Positions 52,967 to 61,517 of a stretch of 64,000 nt of DNA are shown piece after piece. The DNA comes from CAVQCJ01 sp963711005 (GTDB lineage Bacteria; Actinomycetota; Actinomycetes; Prado026), in NCBI GenBank assembly GCA_963711005.1, contig CAVQCJ010000002.1, forward strand, positions 1,550,001-1,614,000, read 5' to 3'. A program made the position numbers and the translations under genes. Position 1 is the stretch's first letter, and each line of letters opens with the position of its first letter. The notes under the pieces were generated by a model. It saw only the letters and a list, made by a program, of their open reading frames with translations. It had not been told where the DNA came from and searched no databases.

Positions 52967-54604
52967 CTACTCGGACCAGCGCGGGGAGGTGGTGCGCGGT
53001 GGGTGCAGGGCCGCCCGGACCAGGACCAGCCGCGGTGCGCCGGCCTCGGCTGCGCGCTCCAACGCCGTGCGCAGCCCAGGTCCGGTGTCGGCGACCTCCG
53101 CGCCGATCCCGTACGCCGTCGCCAGCGCGACCCAGTCCGGCCCGGCAAGGTCGACGCCGCGCTCGGCGTGGCCGGCGGCCCGCTGGTCGTAGCGCAGCAT
53201 CCCGTAGCCGCCGTCGTCGACCACCAGCACGGTCACCGGCAGCCGCTCCTGAGCGAGCGTCGCCAGCTCGCCCACCGCCATCGCCGCACCGCCGTCGCCG
53301 CAGACGGCGAGCACCGGCCCGGCGCCGGCGTGGGCCGCCCCCACCGACGCGGGGAGCGCGTAGCCGAGCGTGCCCCACCCGACCGGGTACTGCAGCCGCC
53401 GCGGCGCGCCGATCGAGGCGTAGCCGCCGACCCAGTACCCCGCGACCGCCATGTCGCACAGCACCGGTCCGCGCGCCCCCCAGGCGTCCCCGACCGCACC
53501 GGCCAGGCCGATCCCGGCCGAGGTCGCCGGGTCCGCGGCCAGCCGCGCGCGCACCGCGGGCCCGAGCCGGAACACCGAGTCGGCCCAGGGCTCGCGGGCC
53601 CGCAGCCGGACCGCGATCGCGTCGCACAGCGCCCGGACGTCCGCGACGACGCCGACGTCCGCGACATACCCCGAAGTCAGGTGCGCCGGATCGGTGTTCA
53701 CCGCGAGCAGCCGGGGCGGCAGCGGCAGGGTCCAGTTCTTGGTGGTCATCCCGTCGAACCCGGTGCCCAGGGCGACCAGCAGGTCCGCCGACGCCAGCAC
53801 GTCGGCCGCCTCCGGCTCGTGCACCGGCACGTCCACCAGCAGCACGTGCCCGGGCGGCAGCACCCCGCGCCCGGCGTACGTCGTCAGGACCGGCGCTCCC
53901 AGCCGCCAGGCCAGCTCGGTCACGGCGTCGGCCGCGTCCGACTGCAGCGCGCCGCCGCCGACCCACAGCACCGGTCGGTCCGCGGCGGCCAGCTCGGCGA
54001 GCACGGCCTCGACGTCGGCACCGGACGGCTGCGGCGGGTCGGCCGGCCGGGCCGACGGCAGCGCCCGGCCCTCGTCCGGGAGCGCCGCGCCGAGGATGTC
54101 CACCGGGATGCCCACGTACACCGGCCCCCGCGGCGACGTGAGCGCGAACGCGGCCGCCCGCGCCACCGCCTCGACCGCTGCCAGCGGCGACGCGGGGCGG
54201 TAGACGGCCTTCGCCAGCGGCTCGAACAACGCGCCCTGGTCGGACATCTCGTGCAGGATCCCGCGCTGCCCGCCCGGGCGTCGCAGCGCCGTCGACACCT
54301 CGGAGGAGACGAGGACGACCGGCGAGCCGCTCGCCGCCGCCTCGCCGAAGGCGGCGACCGCGTTCGCCGCGCCCGGACCGGTGGTGGTCAGCGCGACCCC
54401 GAGCCCGCCGCCCGCCCGGGCCAGCCCGTCTGCGGCGTACACGGTCGTCTGCTCGTGCCGCACCCCGACCACCCGGGGCCGTCCCGCCGCCAGCGCCTCC
54501 CAGAACGCGAGGTTGTGCACCCCCGGCAGCCCGAAGGCCGTCTGCACCCCGGCTCCCGCCAGCACGTCCAGGACCGCGCCCGCCACCGTCCGCTCCGACC
54601 CCAT
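52967..54604 (-). CDS. thiamine-diphosphate-dependent enzyme (acetolactate synthase/benzoylformate decarboxylase type)
   Basis: A 545-aa ThDP enzyme: PYR domain (about 1-170; AFGLPGVHNLAFWEAL, VRHEQTTVYAADGLAR with catalytic Glu51, TTTGPGAANA), central domain (about 185-320) and PP domain (about 360-540; LCDMAVAGYW, CGDGGAAMAVGELATL with the Mg site). The FGLPGVHNL variant and 545-aa length fit the decarboxylase or synthase-like branch rather than true IlvB, and no small subunit follows. It is divergent from an aldehyde dehydrogenase, consistent with decarboxylation of a 2-keto acid followed by aldehyde oxidation. Substrate unknown. Confidence 0.88.
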   Translation of the reverse strand: MGSERTVAGAVLDVLAGAGVQTAFGLPGVHNLAFWEALAAGRPRVVGVRHEQTTVYAADGLARAGGGLGVALTTTGPGAANAVAAFGEAAASGSPVVLVSSEVSTALRRPGGQRGILHEMSDQGALFEPLAKAVYRPASPLAAVEAVARAAAFALTSPRGPVYVGIPVDILGAALPDEGRALPSARPADPPQPSGADVEAVLAELAAADRPVLWVGGGALQSDAADAVTELAWRLGAPVLTTYAGRGVLPPGHVLLVDVPVHEPEAADVLASADLLVALGTGFDGMTTKNWTLPLPPRLLAVNTDPAHLTSGYVADVGVVADVRALCDAIAVRLRAREPWADSVFRLGPAVRARLAADPATSAGIGLAGAVGDAWGARGPVLCDMAVAGYWVGGYASIGAPRRLQYPVGWGTLGYALPASVGAAHAGAGPVLAVCGDGGAAMAVGELATLAQERLPVTVLVVDDGGYGMLRYDQRAAGHAERGVDLAGPDWVALATAYGIGAEVADTGPGLRTALERAAEAGAPRLVLVRAALHPPRTTSPRWSE

Positions 54605-54606
54605 GC

Positions 54607-54661
54607 CCGAAACCTACGGTGCGGTACGCGAGCAGCACTGCCGTACCCGACCGTAGGTTCC
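54607..54661. repeat. palindromic repeat copy C
   Basis: GAAACCTACGGT on the left (54609-54620) and ACCGTAGGTTC on the right (54650-54660) pair across GCGGTACGCGAGCAGCACTG-type inner sequence that is itself partly self-complementary. Unlike copies A and B it lies between the starts of two divergent genes, not at gene ends, which argues against a purely terminator role. Confidence 0.78.
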
Positions 54662-54692
54662 GGGCCAGATGGGCGTGGCAGGCTGTCGGCTC

Positions 54693-56189
54693 ATGACCAG
54701 GTGCGTCTCGCGCAACCCCGCCGACCTCGCCGACGTGGTCGCCGATGTCGAGCTCGCCACCGTCGACGACCTCGTCGCCGCGGCGGTTGCGGCCCGCGCG
54801 GCGCAGGCGGACTGGGCCGCCACGCCGGCGCCGGCGCGTGGGCGGGTCGTCGCCCAGCTGGGCCGGCTGGTCGAGGCGAACCAGGAGCCGCTGGCCGCGC
54901 TGATCACCCGCGAGATCGGCAAGCCGTACGCCGAGTCGCTGGGCGAGGTGCAGGAGGTCGTCGACACCTGCGACTTCTTCCTCGGCGAGGGCCGCCGCCT
55001 GTACGGGCAGACGATCCCCAGCGAGATGCCGGCCAAGCAGCTGTTCACCTTCCGGGTGCCGGTGGGTGTCGCCGTCATCGTCACCGCGCCGAACTTCCCG
55101 GTCGCCGTGCCGTCCTGGTACCTGGTGCCGGCCCTGCTGTGCGGCAACGCCGTCGTCTGGAAGCCGGCCGAGAGCACCCCGGCCATCGCGGCCGCGTTCG
55201 CTGCCCTGTTCGGCGCGGCCGGCGTGACCACCGGCGCCTTCGGCACGGTCGTGGCCGACGGCCCGACCACGTACACCGCGCTCGAGCAGATGCTCGAGCT
55301 GCACCTGGTCGACAAGGTCGGCTTCACCGGGAGCACCGCAGTCGGACGGGCGGTCGGCGAGCTGTGCGGGCGGCACCTGCAGTCACCGTGCCTGGAGCTC
55401 GGCGGCAAGAACCCGATGGTGGTGATGGCCGACGCCGACCTGGACCTCGCCGTCGAGGGCGCGCTGTTCTCCGGCTTCGGGACCGCCGGGCAGCGGTGCA
55501 CCTCGTTGGGCACGGTCTGGGTGCAGGGCCAGGTGTACGACGCCTTCCTCGACCGCTTCGCCGCAGCCGTCGAGGACGCCGTCGTCGGCGACCCGACCCA
55601 GCCGGTGCTGTACGGCCCGATGATCTCGCAGCGGTACCTCGACAACCACCTGGGCAACCTCGGGATGGTCCAGCCGCACCACCGCCTGCACGGGTCGACC
55701 GGTACCGGGCGCATCACCGGCGACAACCCGCGCAAGGGGTTCGTCGGCGACCCGGACCGGGGCGTGTTCGCGCACCCGACGATCGTCGAGGGCGTGCGGC
55801 CGGGCGACGCCCTGTACGACACCGAGACGTTCGGCCCGCTGGTGGGGCTGGGCCGGTTCGACGTCCTCGACGAGGCGCTGGAGCTGGCCAACGGTCACGG
55901 CTACGGGCTCTCGTCCTCGATCTACACCCGCGACCCGCAGTCCGTGTGGCGGTTCCGCGCCGGCATCGGCGCGGGCATGGTCAGCGTCAACAACTCGACC
56001 TCGGGCGCCGAGGCGCACCTGCCCTTCGGCGGCAACGGCCGCAGCGGGAACGGCTCGCGCCAGTCAGGGGTCTGGGTGCTCGACCAGTTCACCCGCTGGC
56101 AGGCGCTCAACTGGGACTGGTCCGGCCGCCTGCAGAAGGCCCAGATGGACGTGCCGGAGGCTGCGTGGGACCCGGGGTTCCGGCTGTGA
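54693..56189 (+). CDS. NAD(P)-dependent aldehyde dehydrogenase
   Basis: A 498-aa ALDH-superfamily enzyme with all catalytic residues: Asn134 in APNFPVAVPSW, Lys157 in WKPAES, Glu235 in LELGGKNPM and Cys269 in GQRCTS; the cofactor loop is FTGSTAVGRAV. ETFGPLVGL and PFGGNGRSGNG are near the C-terminus. NFPVA and the ELGGKN context resemble semialdehyde dehydrogenases such as ALDH7, but the substrate cannot be called. The ATG at 54693 is chosen over 54669 because family similarity starts there. Divergent from the ThDP enzyme; its stop overlaps the DksA-like gene. Confidence 0.9.
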   Translation: MTRCVSRNPADLADVVADVELATVDDLVAAAVAARAAQADWAATPAPARGRVVAQLGRLVEANQEPLAALITREIGKPYAESLGEVQEVVDTCDFFLGEGRRLYGQTIPSEMPAKQLFTFRVPVGVAVIVTAPNFPVAVPSWYLVPALLCGNAVVWKPAESTPAIAAAFAALFGAAGVTTGAFGTVVADGPTTYTALEQMLELHLVDKVGFTGSTAVGRAVGELCGRHLQSPCLELGGKNPMVVMADADLDLAVEGALFSGFGTAGQRCTSLGTVWVQGQVYDAFLDRFAAAVEDAVVGDPTQPVLYGPMISQRYLDNHLGNLGMVQPHHRLHGSTGTGRITGDNPRKGFVGDPDRGVFAHPTIVEGVRPGDALYDTETFGPLVGLGRFDVLDEALELANGHGYGLSSSIYTRDPQSVWRFRAGIGAGMVSVNNSTSGAEAHLPFGGNGRSGNGSRQSGVWVLDQFTRWQALNWDWSGRLQKAQMDVPEAAWDPGFRL

Positions 56190-56545
56190 GCGACCCCAGC
56201 GGCCCGAGCGACGCCGGCGGCGCCGCGGCCGCGCTGCTCGCCGCCAAGCGGGCGGAGGTGGAGGCCGAGATCGCCGGGTTCGAGGTCCCGGCGGAGGACA
56301 CCGGCGGGATCTCGTTCGGCAAGCGGGTCGGCGACGGCACGAGCATCGCCGTCGAGCGGATCACCCAGGTCGCCGCTCACGACGGGCTCGGGGTGCTGCT
56401 CGCCGAGATCGTCAGGGCGCAGGCCAAGCTCGACGAAGGAACGTACGGGGTCTGCGACCGGTGCGGCCGGCCGATCCCGGTCGAGCGGCTGGAGGCGCGA
56501 CCCTGGTCGGTGCATCACGTGGTCTGCCCGCCGGCCGACGGCTGA
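56186..56545 (+). CDS. DksA/TraR-type zinc-finger protein
   Basis: A 119-aa protein: an acidic alpha-helical N-terminus (AALLAAKRAEVEAEIAGF) and a C-terminal zinc finger CDRCGRPIPVERLEARPW followed by HHVVC. Spacing is CxxC-X17-HxxC, so the third ligand is His where DksA has Cys. Actinobacterial members are often linked to stress or RNA polymerase regulation. The GTG at 56186 overlaps the ALDH stop. The short 15-bp hairpin at 56551 follows. Confidence 0.85.
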   Translation: MSDPSGPSDAGGAAAALLAAKRAEVEAEIAGFEVPAEDTGGISFGKRVGDGTSIAVERITQVAAHDGLGVLLAEIVRAQAKLDEGTYGVCDRCGRPIPVERLEARPWSVHHVVCPPADG

Positions 56546-56550
56546 GCCGC

Positions 56551-56565
56551 TCCGGCCCGGCCGGA
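56551..56565. terminator. short hairpin between convergent genes
   Basis: TCCGGCC-C-GGCCGGA (56551-56565) is a perfect 7-bp inverted repeat between the DksA-like stop (56545) and the minus-strand gene stop (56571). The one-base loop is too tight, so the real hairpin would open the central pairs. Confidence 0.4.
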
Positions 56566-56570
56566 CCCGG

Positions 56571-56837
56571 TCAGTCGCCGCCGGCCCCGAACAGCAGCTC
56601 GTGGTCGCGGCCCTCACGACGGGCCAGCGGCCGGGACCGCCTGGCGAAGCTCTCCCAGCCGCAGCCCGAGCACACGGCGACCGCGAACGGGCCGCGGTCC
56701 AGCAGGTGGATCTTGTGGCGGATCCGCGGGTCGAAGAGGTCGGTCCGCCGGTCCGGGTCGTCCAGCACGGCCGGGTCGTGGACGACAAGAGGCGCGTCGG
56801 GACGGACCTCCTGCGGGGGTGCCCCTCGCTCGTCCAT
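56571..56837 (-). CDS. 88-aa hypothetical protein
   Basis: A small protein with one CxxC pair in VAVCSGCGWES and a charged C-terminus (RREGRDHELLF). Codon use (G/C at third positions) fits a real gene, and the frame is shorter but more gene-like than the antisense alternative. I do not recognise it. A single CxxC might be half of a zinc site. The stop lies directly after the hairpin shared with the DksA-like gene. The 159 bp upstream of its start show no clear promoter. Confidence 0.55.
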   Translation of the reverse strand: MDERGAPPQEVRPDAPLVVHDPAVLDDPDRRTDLFDPRIRHKIHLLDRGPFAVAVCSGCGWESFARRSRPLARREGRDHELLFGAGGD

Positions 56838-56996
56838 GCGCCCTCCGGTGCTGCTCGAGCCCTCACCGTACGACGCGACGCCCCACCGTGCCCACCCGAC
56901 CCGGGAAACCGTCCCCGGGCCCGGCGACGTGACTAGGCCGACGACCCCCCGCTTGGGTCATTCCGACTGCGCTGGGTGGCGACATAGCCTGAAGCG

Positions 56997-57143
56997 GTGA
57001 CGCCCGACCTGCGCCTGCACGACGCCCAGCAGCTCGAGGAGATCGAGCTCTACGGCGCGCTGGTGATCGCAGCGTCGGCGCACGAGGGTCCGCTCACCGT
57101 CGAAGAGGTCGACGAAGCACTCGGCCTGCGCGCGACCGCCTGA
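56997..57143 (+). CDS. 48-aa conserved-looking acidic protein
   Basis: GTG 56997 to TGA 57143 encodes TPDLRLHDAQQLEEIELYG, ALVIAASAHEGPLTVEEVDEALGL and a short end. The pattern EEIELYGALVIAAS...LTVEEVDEALG is familiar from short actinobacterial proteins of unknown function; my recall of a Streptomyces homologue is approximate. It has a helix-turn-helix-like pair of helices. It lies just before the end of pstB, convergent, with 16 bp between stops. Confidence 0.6.
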   Translation: MTPDLRLHDAQQLEEIELYGALVIAASAHEGPLTVEEVDEALGLRATA

Positions 57144-57159
57144 CCTACGGCGCGGCGGG

Positions 57160-57936
57160 TCAGCCGAAGCGACCGGTGATGTAGTCCTCGGTGCGCTTCT
57201 CGGTCGGGTTGCTGAAGATCTTCTGGGTGCCGTCCATCTCGATCAGCTTGCCGGGCTGGCCGGTGCCCGCGATGTTGAAGAACGCGGTCGTGTCGCTGAC
57301 CCGGGCGGCCTGCTGCATGTTGTGCGTGACGATGACGATCGTGTACCGCTCCTTGAGCTCCTGCATGAGGTCCTCGATCGCCAGCGTCGAGATCGGGTCC
57401 AGCGCCGAGCAGGGCTCGTCCATCAGCAGCACCTGCGGCTCGACGGCGATCGCCCGCGCGATGCACAGCCGCTGCTGCTGACCGCCGGACAGCCCCGCGC
57501 CCGGGCGCGAGAGCCGGTCCTTGACCTCCTCCCACAGGTTCGCGCCGCGCAGCGACCGCTCGACCACGATGTCCATGTCCGACTTCTTGCGCCGGCCGGA
57601 GAGCTTGAGCCCGGCGACCACGTTGTCGTAGATCGACATCGTCGGGAACGGGTTCGGCTTCTGGAACACCATGCCGATCGTCCGGCGGACGTTCACCGGG
57701 TCGACGCCGGCGCCGTAGACGTCCTCGCCGTCGAGCGCGACCTTGCCTTCGACCCGCGCCCCCGGGATCACCTCGTGCATCCGGTTCAGCGTGCGCAGCA
57801 CGGTGGACTTGCCGCAGCCGGACGGACCGATGAACGCCGTGACGGACCGCGGCTCGACCGTGAAGGTGACCCCCTCGACGGCCAGGAAGCTGCCGTAGTA
57901 GACGTTCAGGTCGGATACGTCGATCCGCTTGGCCAT
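57160..57936 (-). CDS. pstB: phosphate ABC transporter ATPase
   Basis: A 258-aa ATPase of the high-affinity phosphate transporter: Walker A IGPSGCGKST, Q-loop VFQKPNPFPTMSIYDNV, signature LSGGQQQRLCIARA, Walker B VLLMDEPCSALDP and H-loop VTHNMQQA. DFFNIAGTGQPGKLIE-like region is normal for PstB (AFFNIAGTG). ATG at 57936. It is the last gene of pstSCAB and is intact, unlike pstC and pstA. Confidence 0.97.
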   Translation of the reverse strand: MAKRIDVSDLNVYYGSFLAVEGVTFTVEPRSVTAFIGPSGCGKSTVLRTLNRMHEVIPGARVEGKVALDGEDVYGAGVDPVNVRRTIGMVFQKPNPFPTMSIYDNVVAGLKLSGRRKKSDMDIVVERSLRGANLWEEVKDRLSRPGAGLSGGQQQRLCIARAIAVEPQVLLMDEPCSALDPISTLAIEDLMQELKERYTIVIVTHNMQQAARVSDTTAFFNIAGTGQPGKLIEMDGTQKIFSNPTEKRTEDYITGRFG

Positions 57937-57979
57937 CTCGGTCCGGTCCCTCGCTCGTCGCTGCTGGGCTGTTCGGTTG

Positions 57980-59058
57980 CTACTTGGCTCGGTTGAAGTA
58001 TGCGATGAGGCGGGCGATCAGGTTCAGCCCCATGACGAGAAGGATCAGAGTCAGCGCCGCGGCCCACGCCCGTGCCACCGAGGCGTTGGTCCCGGTGTTG
58101 ATCTGGTCCCAGATGAACGTCGGCAGCGACGCCTGCGGCTCGGCGAACGGGTTCGTGTTGATCGACTGGCTCAGAAACGTCGTGAGCAGCAGCGGCGCGG
58201 TCTCCCCGGCCACCCGGGCGACCGCGAGCATCGACCCGGTGATGATCCCGCTCATCGCGGTCGGCAGCACGATCCGCAGGATCGTCCGGTACTTCGCGAC
58301 CCCCAGCGCGTACGACGGACTCGCGCAGCTCGTTCGGGACCAGCTTCAGCATCTCCTCGGTCGAGCGGACCACGACCGGGATCATCAGGATCGTCAGGGC
58401 CAGCGACCCGGCGAACCCGGACCGCTCGAAGCCCAGCGTCAGGACGAAGCCGGTGTAGACGAACAGTCCGGCGACGATCGACGGCACGCCGGTCATGACG
58501 TCGACGAAGAAGCTGATCACCCGGGCGAGCCGGCCGCCGCGGCCGTACTCGACCAGGTAGATCGCGACCAGGATCCCGATCGGGATCCCGATCAGCGCGG
58601 CGATGCCGACCTGCTCGATGGTGCCCGATGAGCGCGTGGTAGATGCCGCCGCCCGCCTCCCGCGGGCCGATGTTGCGCATCGAGTGGGTGAGGAACGACG
58701 CGTTCAGCGTCTTCAGGCCCTCGCCGACCACCGCGACGAGGATGGCGACCAGCGGGATCACGGCGACGCCGAAGCAGCCGTAGATGATCGTCGTGGCCAG
58801 CCGGTCCTTGGCGTGCCTGCGGCCCTCGACCGAGAAGCTCCACGCCGTCTCGATCACGATGAACAGGCCGATGCCGACCAGCAGGGTGCCGGCCCGCCCG
58901 GACACCGGCGTCAGCCAGGCGAGCAGCACTGCCGCGACCGCGGCCGCCAGCGCCGACGCCGCCGGCGCCCAGCGCGGCAGCTTCTGCCCGGACAGCGCCC
59001 GGTGCAGCACGGACTCCGCCGACTCCGGGGCCGGCGGAGCGGTGCTCGTCGTCGCCAT
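57980..59058 (-). CDS. pstA: PstA, phosphate permease (two frame breaks)
   Basis: About 358 aa when repaired. It reads in three frames: an N-terminal part to GGGIYHALIG, a middle part TIEQVGIAALIGIPIGILVAIYLVEYG ... MTGVPSIVAGLFVY ... VPNELRE, and a C-terminal part YALGVAKYRT-like joining to MSGIITGSMLAVARVAGETAPLLLT. Length is 3n+2, consistent with two one-base insertions, an extra C at about 58623-58625 and one base at about 58315-58320. Helix pattern and the EAA-type loop are kept. ATG at 59058 overlaps the pstC stop by one base. Sequence error is favoured. Confidence 0.88.
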
Positions 59059-60072
59059 CAGTTCGCCCCGGAGAACTCGCGGCGCCGCTCGATGATCAGC
59101 CGGGCCAGCGTGTTGACGACGAGCGTGATCACGAACAGCACCAGGCCGGACGCGATCAGCGCGCCGAGCCCGATCGGGCCGGACTCGTTCCACAGGTTCG
59201 CGATGTTGGCCGCGAAGGTGTTCCCGCCCGGCTCGGTGAGGTGCGGGTTGATCGTGAACGTGGCGGACAGCACCAGCGCCACCGCGATCGTCTCGCCGAG
59301 CGCCCGGCCCAGCCCGAGCATCGCCGCGCTGATCATGCCCGGGCGTGCCGAACGGGATCACCGACGTGCGCACCATCTCCCAGCGGGTCGCGCCGAGCGC
59401 GAGCGCGGCCTCGATGTGACCGCGCGGCACCTGCAGGAACACCTCACGGGTGATCGCCGAGACCGTCGGCAGGATCATGATCGCCAGGACGATGGAGGCG
59501 ATGGCGATCGAGCGGGTGTAGACGCCGATGCGGTTGTCGAAGATCACCAGGAAGCCGAGGTGGTCGTTGAGCCACTGCATCAGGCCCACCGACCGCGGCA
59601 TCAGGAACTGCAGCCCCCACAGGCCGTAGATGATCGAGGGAACCGCGGCGAGCAGGTCGACGAGGTAGCCCATCGGCGCCGCCACCCGGCGCGGCGCGTA
59701 GTGCGAGATGAACAGCGCGACGCCGTAGCCGACCGGGACCGCCAGCATCATCGCGATGACCGCGGTGACGATCGTCCCGAACGCGAGCGCGGCGATGCCG
59801 AACATCGGCAGCTGGCCGGTCGACGAGGGGTCGGGGAACCACTTCTGGAAGGTGAAGAAGTTGACGCTGTTGACCCGCAGCGCCGGGACGGCCTTCCAGA
59901 CCAGGAACACCGCGATCCCGGCCATGATCGCGAGCACGAGGAGCCCGGCGGAAAGGCTGAGCCCACGGAAGATCCGGTCCCCCGGACGCACCGACGTCCC
60001 GCGGATCGGCGACCGGTCGTCGGGGTCCGGCGCGGCCGACGCCGGTGGCTCCAGCGTGGGCGTGGTCGTCAT
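59058..60072 (-). CDS. pstC: PstC, phosphate permease (frameshifted near 59340)
   Basis: About 337 aa when repaired. Six helices; the N-terminal two thirds (MAGIAVFLVWKAVPALR, VPYG-type segments, IYGLWGLQFL, VPRGHIEAALALGATRWEMVRTSVIPFG) is in one frame, the remainder (MISAAMLGLGRALGETIAVALVL) in another. Length is 3n+1: one extra C at about 59338-59340. The EAA loop ALGATRWE and GLGRALGETIA are intact. ATG at 60072 follows GGAGGG. It is separated from pstS by a stem-loop at 60096-60132. Confidence 0.9.
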
Positions 60073-60095
60073 CGGGTCCCTCCTCGCCAGGCACG

Positions 60096-60132
60096 GCGGC
60101 CCCGTCGCACCCTAGGGGCACGGCGGGGCCGC
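60096..60132 (-). terminator. stem-loop between pstS and pstC
   Basis: GCGGCCCCG (60096-60104) pairs exactly with CGGGGCCGC (60124-60132). It lies in the 98-bp gap after pstS. As in other pst operons, partial termination or 3'-end protection here would make PstS more abundant than the permease. Confidence 0.6.
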
Positions 60133-60170
60133 TGTGACTGGGTTTGCCTGCTGTTAACGACGGCCCTCGG

Positions 60171-61289
60171 TCAGGAGATGGAGGCGACCGACGCCTGGAC
60201 CTTGGTCAGCAGGTCCGCCGGCAGCGGGGCGTACCCCGACGCGGCGTTGAGCTGGGCCTGGCCCGAGTCGCTCGAGATGTACGTGAGGAAGGACTTGGTC
60301 AGGTCCAGCTCGTTCGCCGGCAGCCCCTTCTGGCACGTGATCTCGTACGTCACCAGCACGATCGGGTAGGCGCCCGCCGTCTTGGTCGCGTAGTCGAGCG
60401 AGAGGGTCAGGTCCAGGCCGGTGCCGGTGATCGTGGCCGCGGCCACCGCCTTGCCGGCGTTCTCCGGCGTCAGCTCGACCGCCCCGCCGCCGTTGTCGAT
60501 CTTCGCGACCTGCAGCCCGCCCTCCTGGGTGAAGGAGTACTCGACGTAGCCGAGCGAGTTCGGCGTGCTCTTGAGCGCGGCGGCGACCCCGTCCGAGCCC
60601 TTCGCGCCCTGACCGCCGGGCGCCTTCCAGACCTTGTCGTGGCTGTACGTCCACGTGGACGCGGCGGCCGCGGTCAGGTACTTGGTGAAGTTGTCCGTGG
60701 TCCCGGACGAGTCCGACCGGTGGAACGTGACGATCGTGGCGTCCGGGAGGGTGACCCCGCTGTTGAGCGACGCGATCGCCGGGTCGTTCCACTTGGTGAT
60801 GCTGCCGGAGAAGATCTTGGAGAGCACCTCGGGGGTGAAGACGAGGCCGTCCTTGCCGGGCAGGTTGTACGCGACCGCGATCGGGCCGATCACCATCGGC
60901 AGGTCGATCGCCTGGTTGCCGGACCCGCAGCGGGCCGCGGCCTTGGTCTGCTCGTCCGGCTTGAGAGCGGAGTCCGAGCCGGCGAACGCGGTCTGGTTGT
61001 TGATGAAGTCCTGGACGCCGGCGCCGGACCCGGACGGCGAGTACTCGATCGTCGCGCCGGAGCAGGCCTGCTGGTAGGTGTTGATCCAGGTGGTGATCGC
61101 GTTCTTCTGGGCCGAGGAGCCCGAGGACTTGATGTCACCGGTCTTGCAGGCGATCGAGCTGCTCGCCCCGGCGCTGCCGGAGCTGCTCGGATTCGTGTTG
61201 TTGTCCGATCCGCAGGCCGCGAGGGCCAGCGCGCCGGCCACGGTCGCGACGGCGACGGCGGCCAGGCGACCGCTGCGGGTGAGGTTCAC
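60171..61289 (-). CDS. pstS: phosphate-binding lipoprotein
   Basis: A 372-aa lipoprotein: signal with lipobox ALAAC (Cys26), Ser/Gly-rich linker, then the phosphate-binding protein fold (SSAQKNAITTWINTY, GSDSALKPDEQTKA, VYNLPG-like AVAYNLPGKDGL, FHRSDSSGTTDNFTKYL). TFHRSDSSGT holds phosphate-contacting residues. It captures Pi for PstCAB. GTG at 61289. Upstream lie PHO-box repeats, so expression is expected to be PhoP-dependent and Pi-limited. Confidence 0.96.
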   Translation of the reverse strand: MNLTRSGRLAAVAVATVAGALALAACGSDNNTNPSSSGSAGASSSIACKTGDIKSSGSSAQKNAITTWINTYQQACSGATIEYSPSGSGAGVQDFINNQTAFAGSDSALKPDEQTKAAARCGSGNQAIDLPMVIGPIAVAYNLPGKDGLVFTPEVLSKIFSGSITKWNDPAIASLNSGVTLPDATIVTFHRSDSSGTTDNFTKYLTAAAASTWTYSHDKVWKAPGGQGAKGSDGVAAALKSTPNSLGYVEYSFTQEGGLQVAKIDNGGGAVELTPENAGKAVAAATITGTGLDLTLSLDYATKTAGAYPIVLVTYEITCQKGLPANELDLTKSFLTYISSDSGQAQLNAASGYAPLPADLLTKVQASVASIS

Positions 61290-61373
61290 CGGGGTGCGTC
61301 CCTTTCTGTGGGGCGACAGGTCTCGGCGCCGCGATCGGCGCGCGCTCGTCTGCTGACGGTCTGTTCAACGGCG

Positions 61374-61428
61374 ACGCTAGGCAGCGCAGGTGTCCTGACC
61401 CGGGTCTGCAGGTGAACGCAGCGTGAAC
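61374..61428 (-). promoter_or_regulatory. pstS promoter with PHO box
   Basis: On the minus strand GTTCAC occurs at 61428-61423 and 61417-61412 with 11-bp spacing (GTTCACGCTGC then GTTCACCTGCA), matching the actinobacterial PHO box for PhoP. TAGCGT (61379-61374) is a -10 candidate about 33 bp downstream, with no good -35, as expected for an activated promoter. A third GTTCAC at 61483-61478 is in register (55 bp = 5 x 11). Confidence 0.75.
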
Positions 61429-61485
61429 GGCGGGCCTCGATCCGACGACGGCCGGGCTCAGGCCGGGCAACCGGCCGGTGAACGG

Positions 61486-61517
61486 GCGGGTGGATCGAGC
61501 GGGTGGATCGGGCGGGT
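61486..61517. repeat. 13-bp tandem repeat, 2.5 copies
   Basis: GCGGGTGGATCGA (61486-61498), GCGGGTGGATCGG (61499-61511) and GCGGGT (61512-61517) lie at the end of the NUDIX gene, overlapping its stop. Small; significance unknown. Confidence 0.7.

Noticed and set aside
56601..56936. Plus-strand 111-codon frame opposite the 88-aa gene
   Set aside because: Its residues are low complexity and it overlaps the better minus-strand frame; kept out in favour of 56571-56837.
57980..60072. Programmed ribosomal frameshifting in pstC and pstA
   Set aside because: The sites have no X XXY YYZ heptamer or downstream pseudoknot, and several unrelated genes show the same kind of break, which fits sequence error better.
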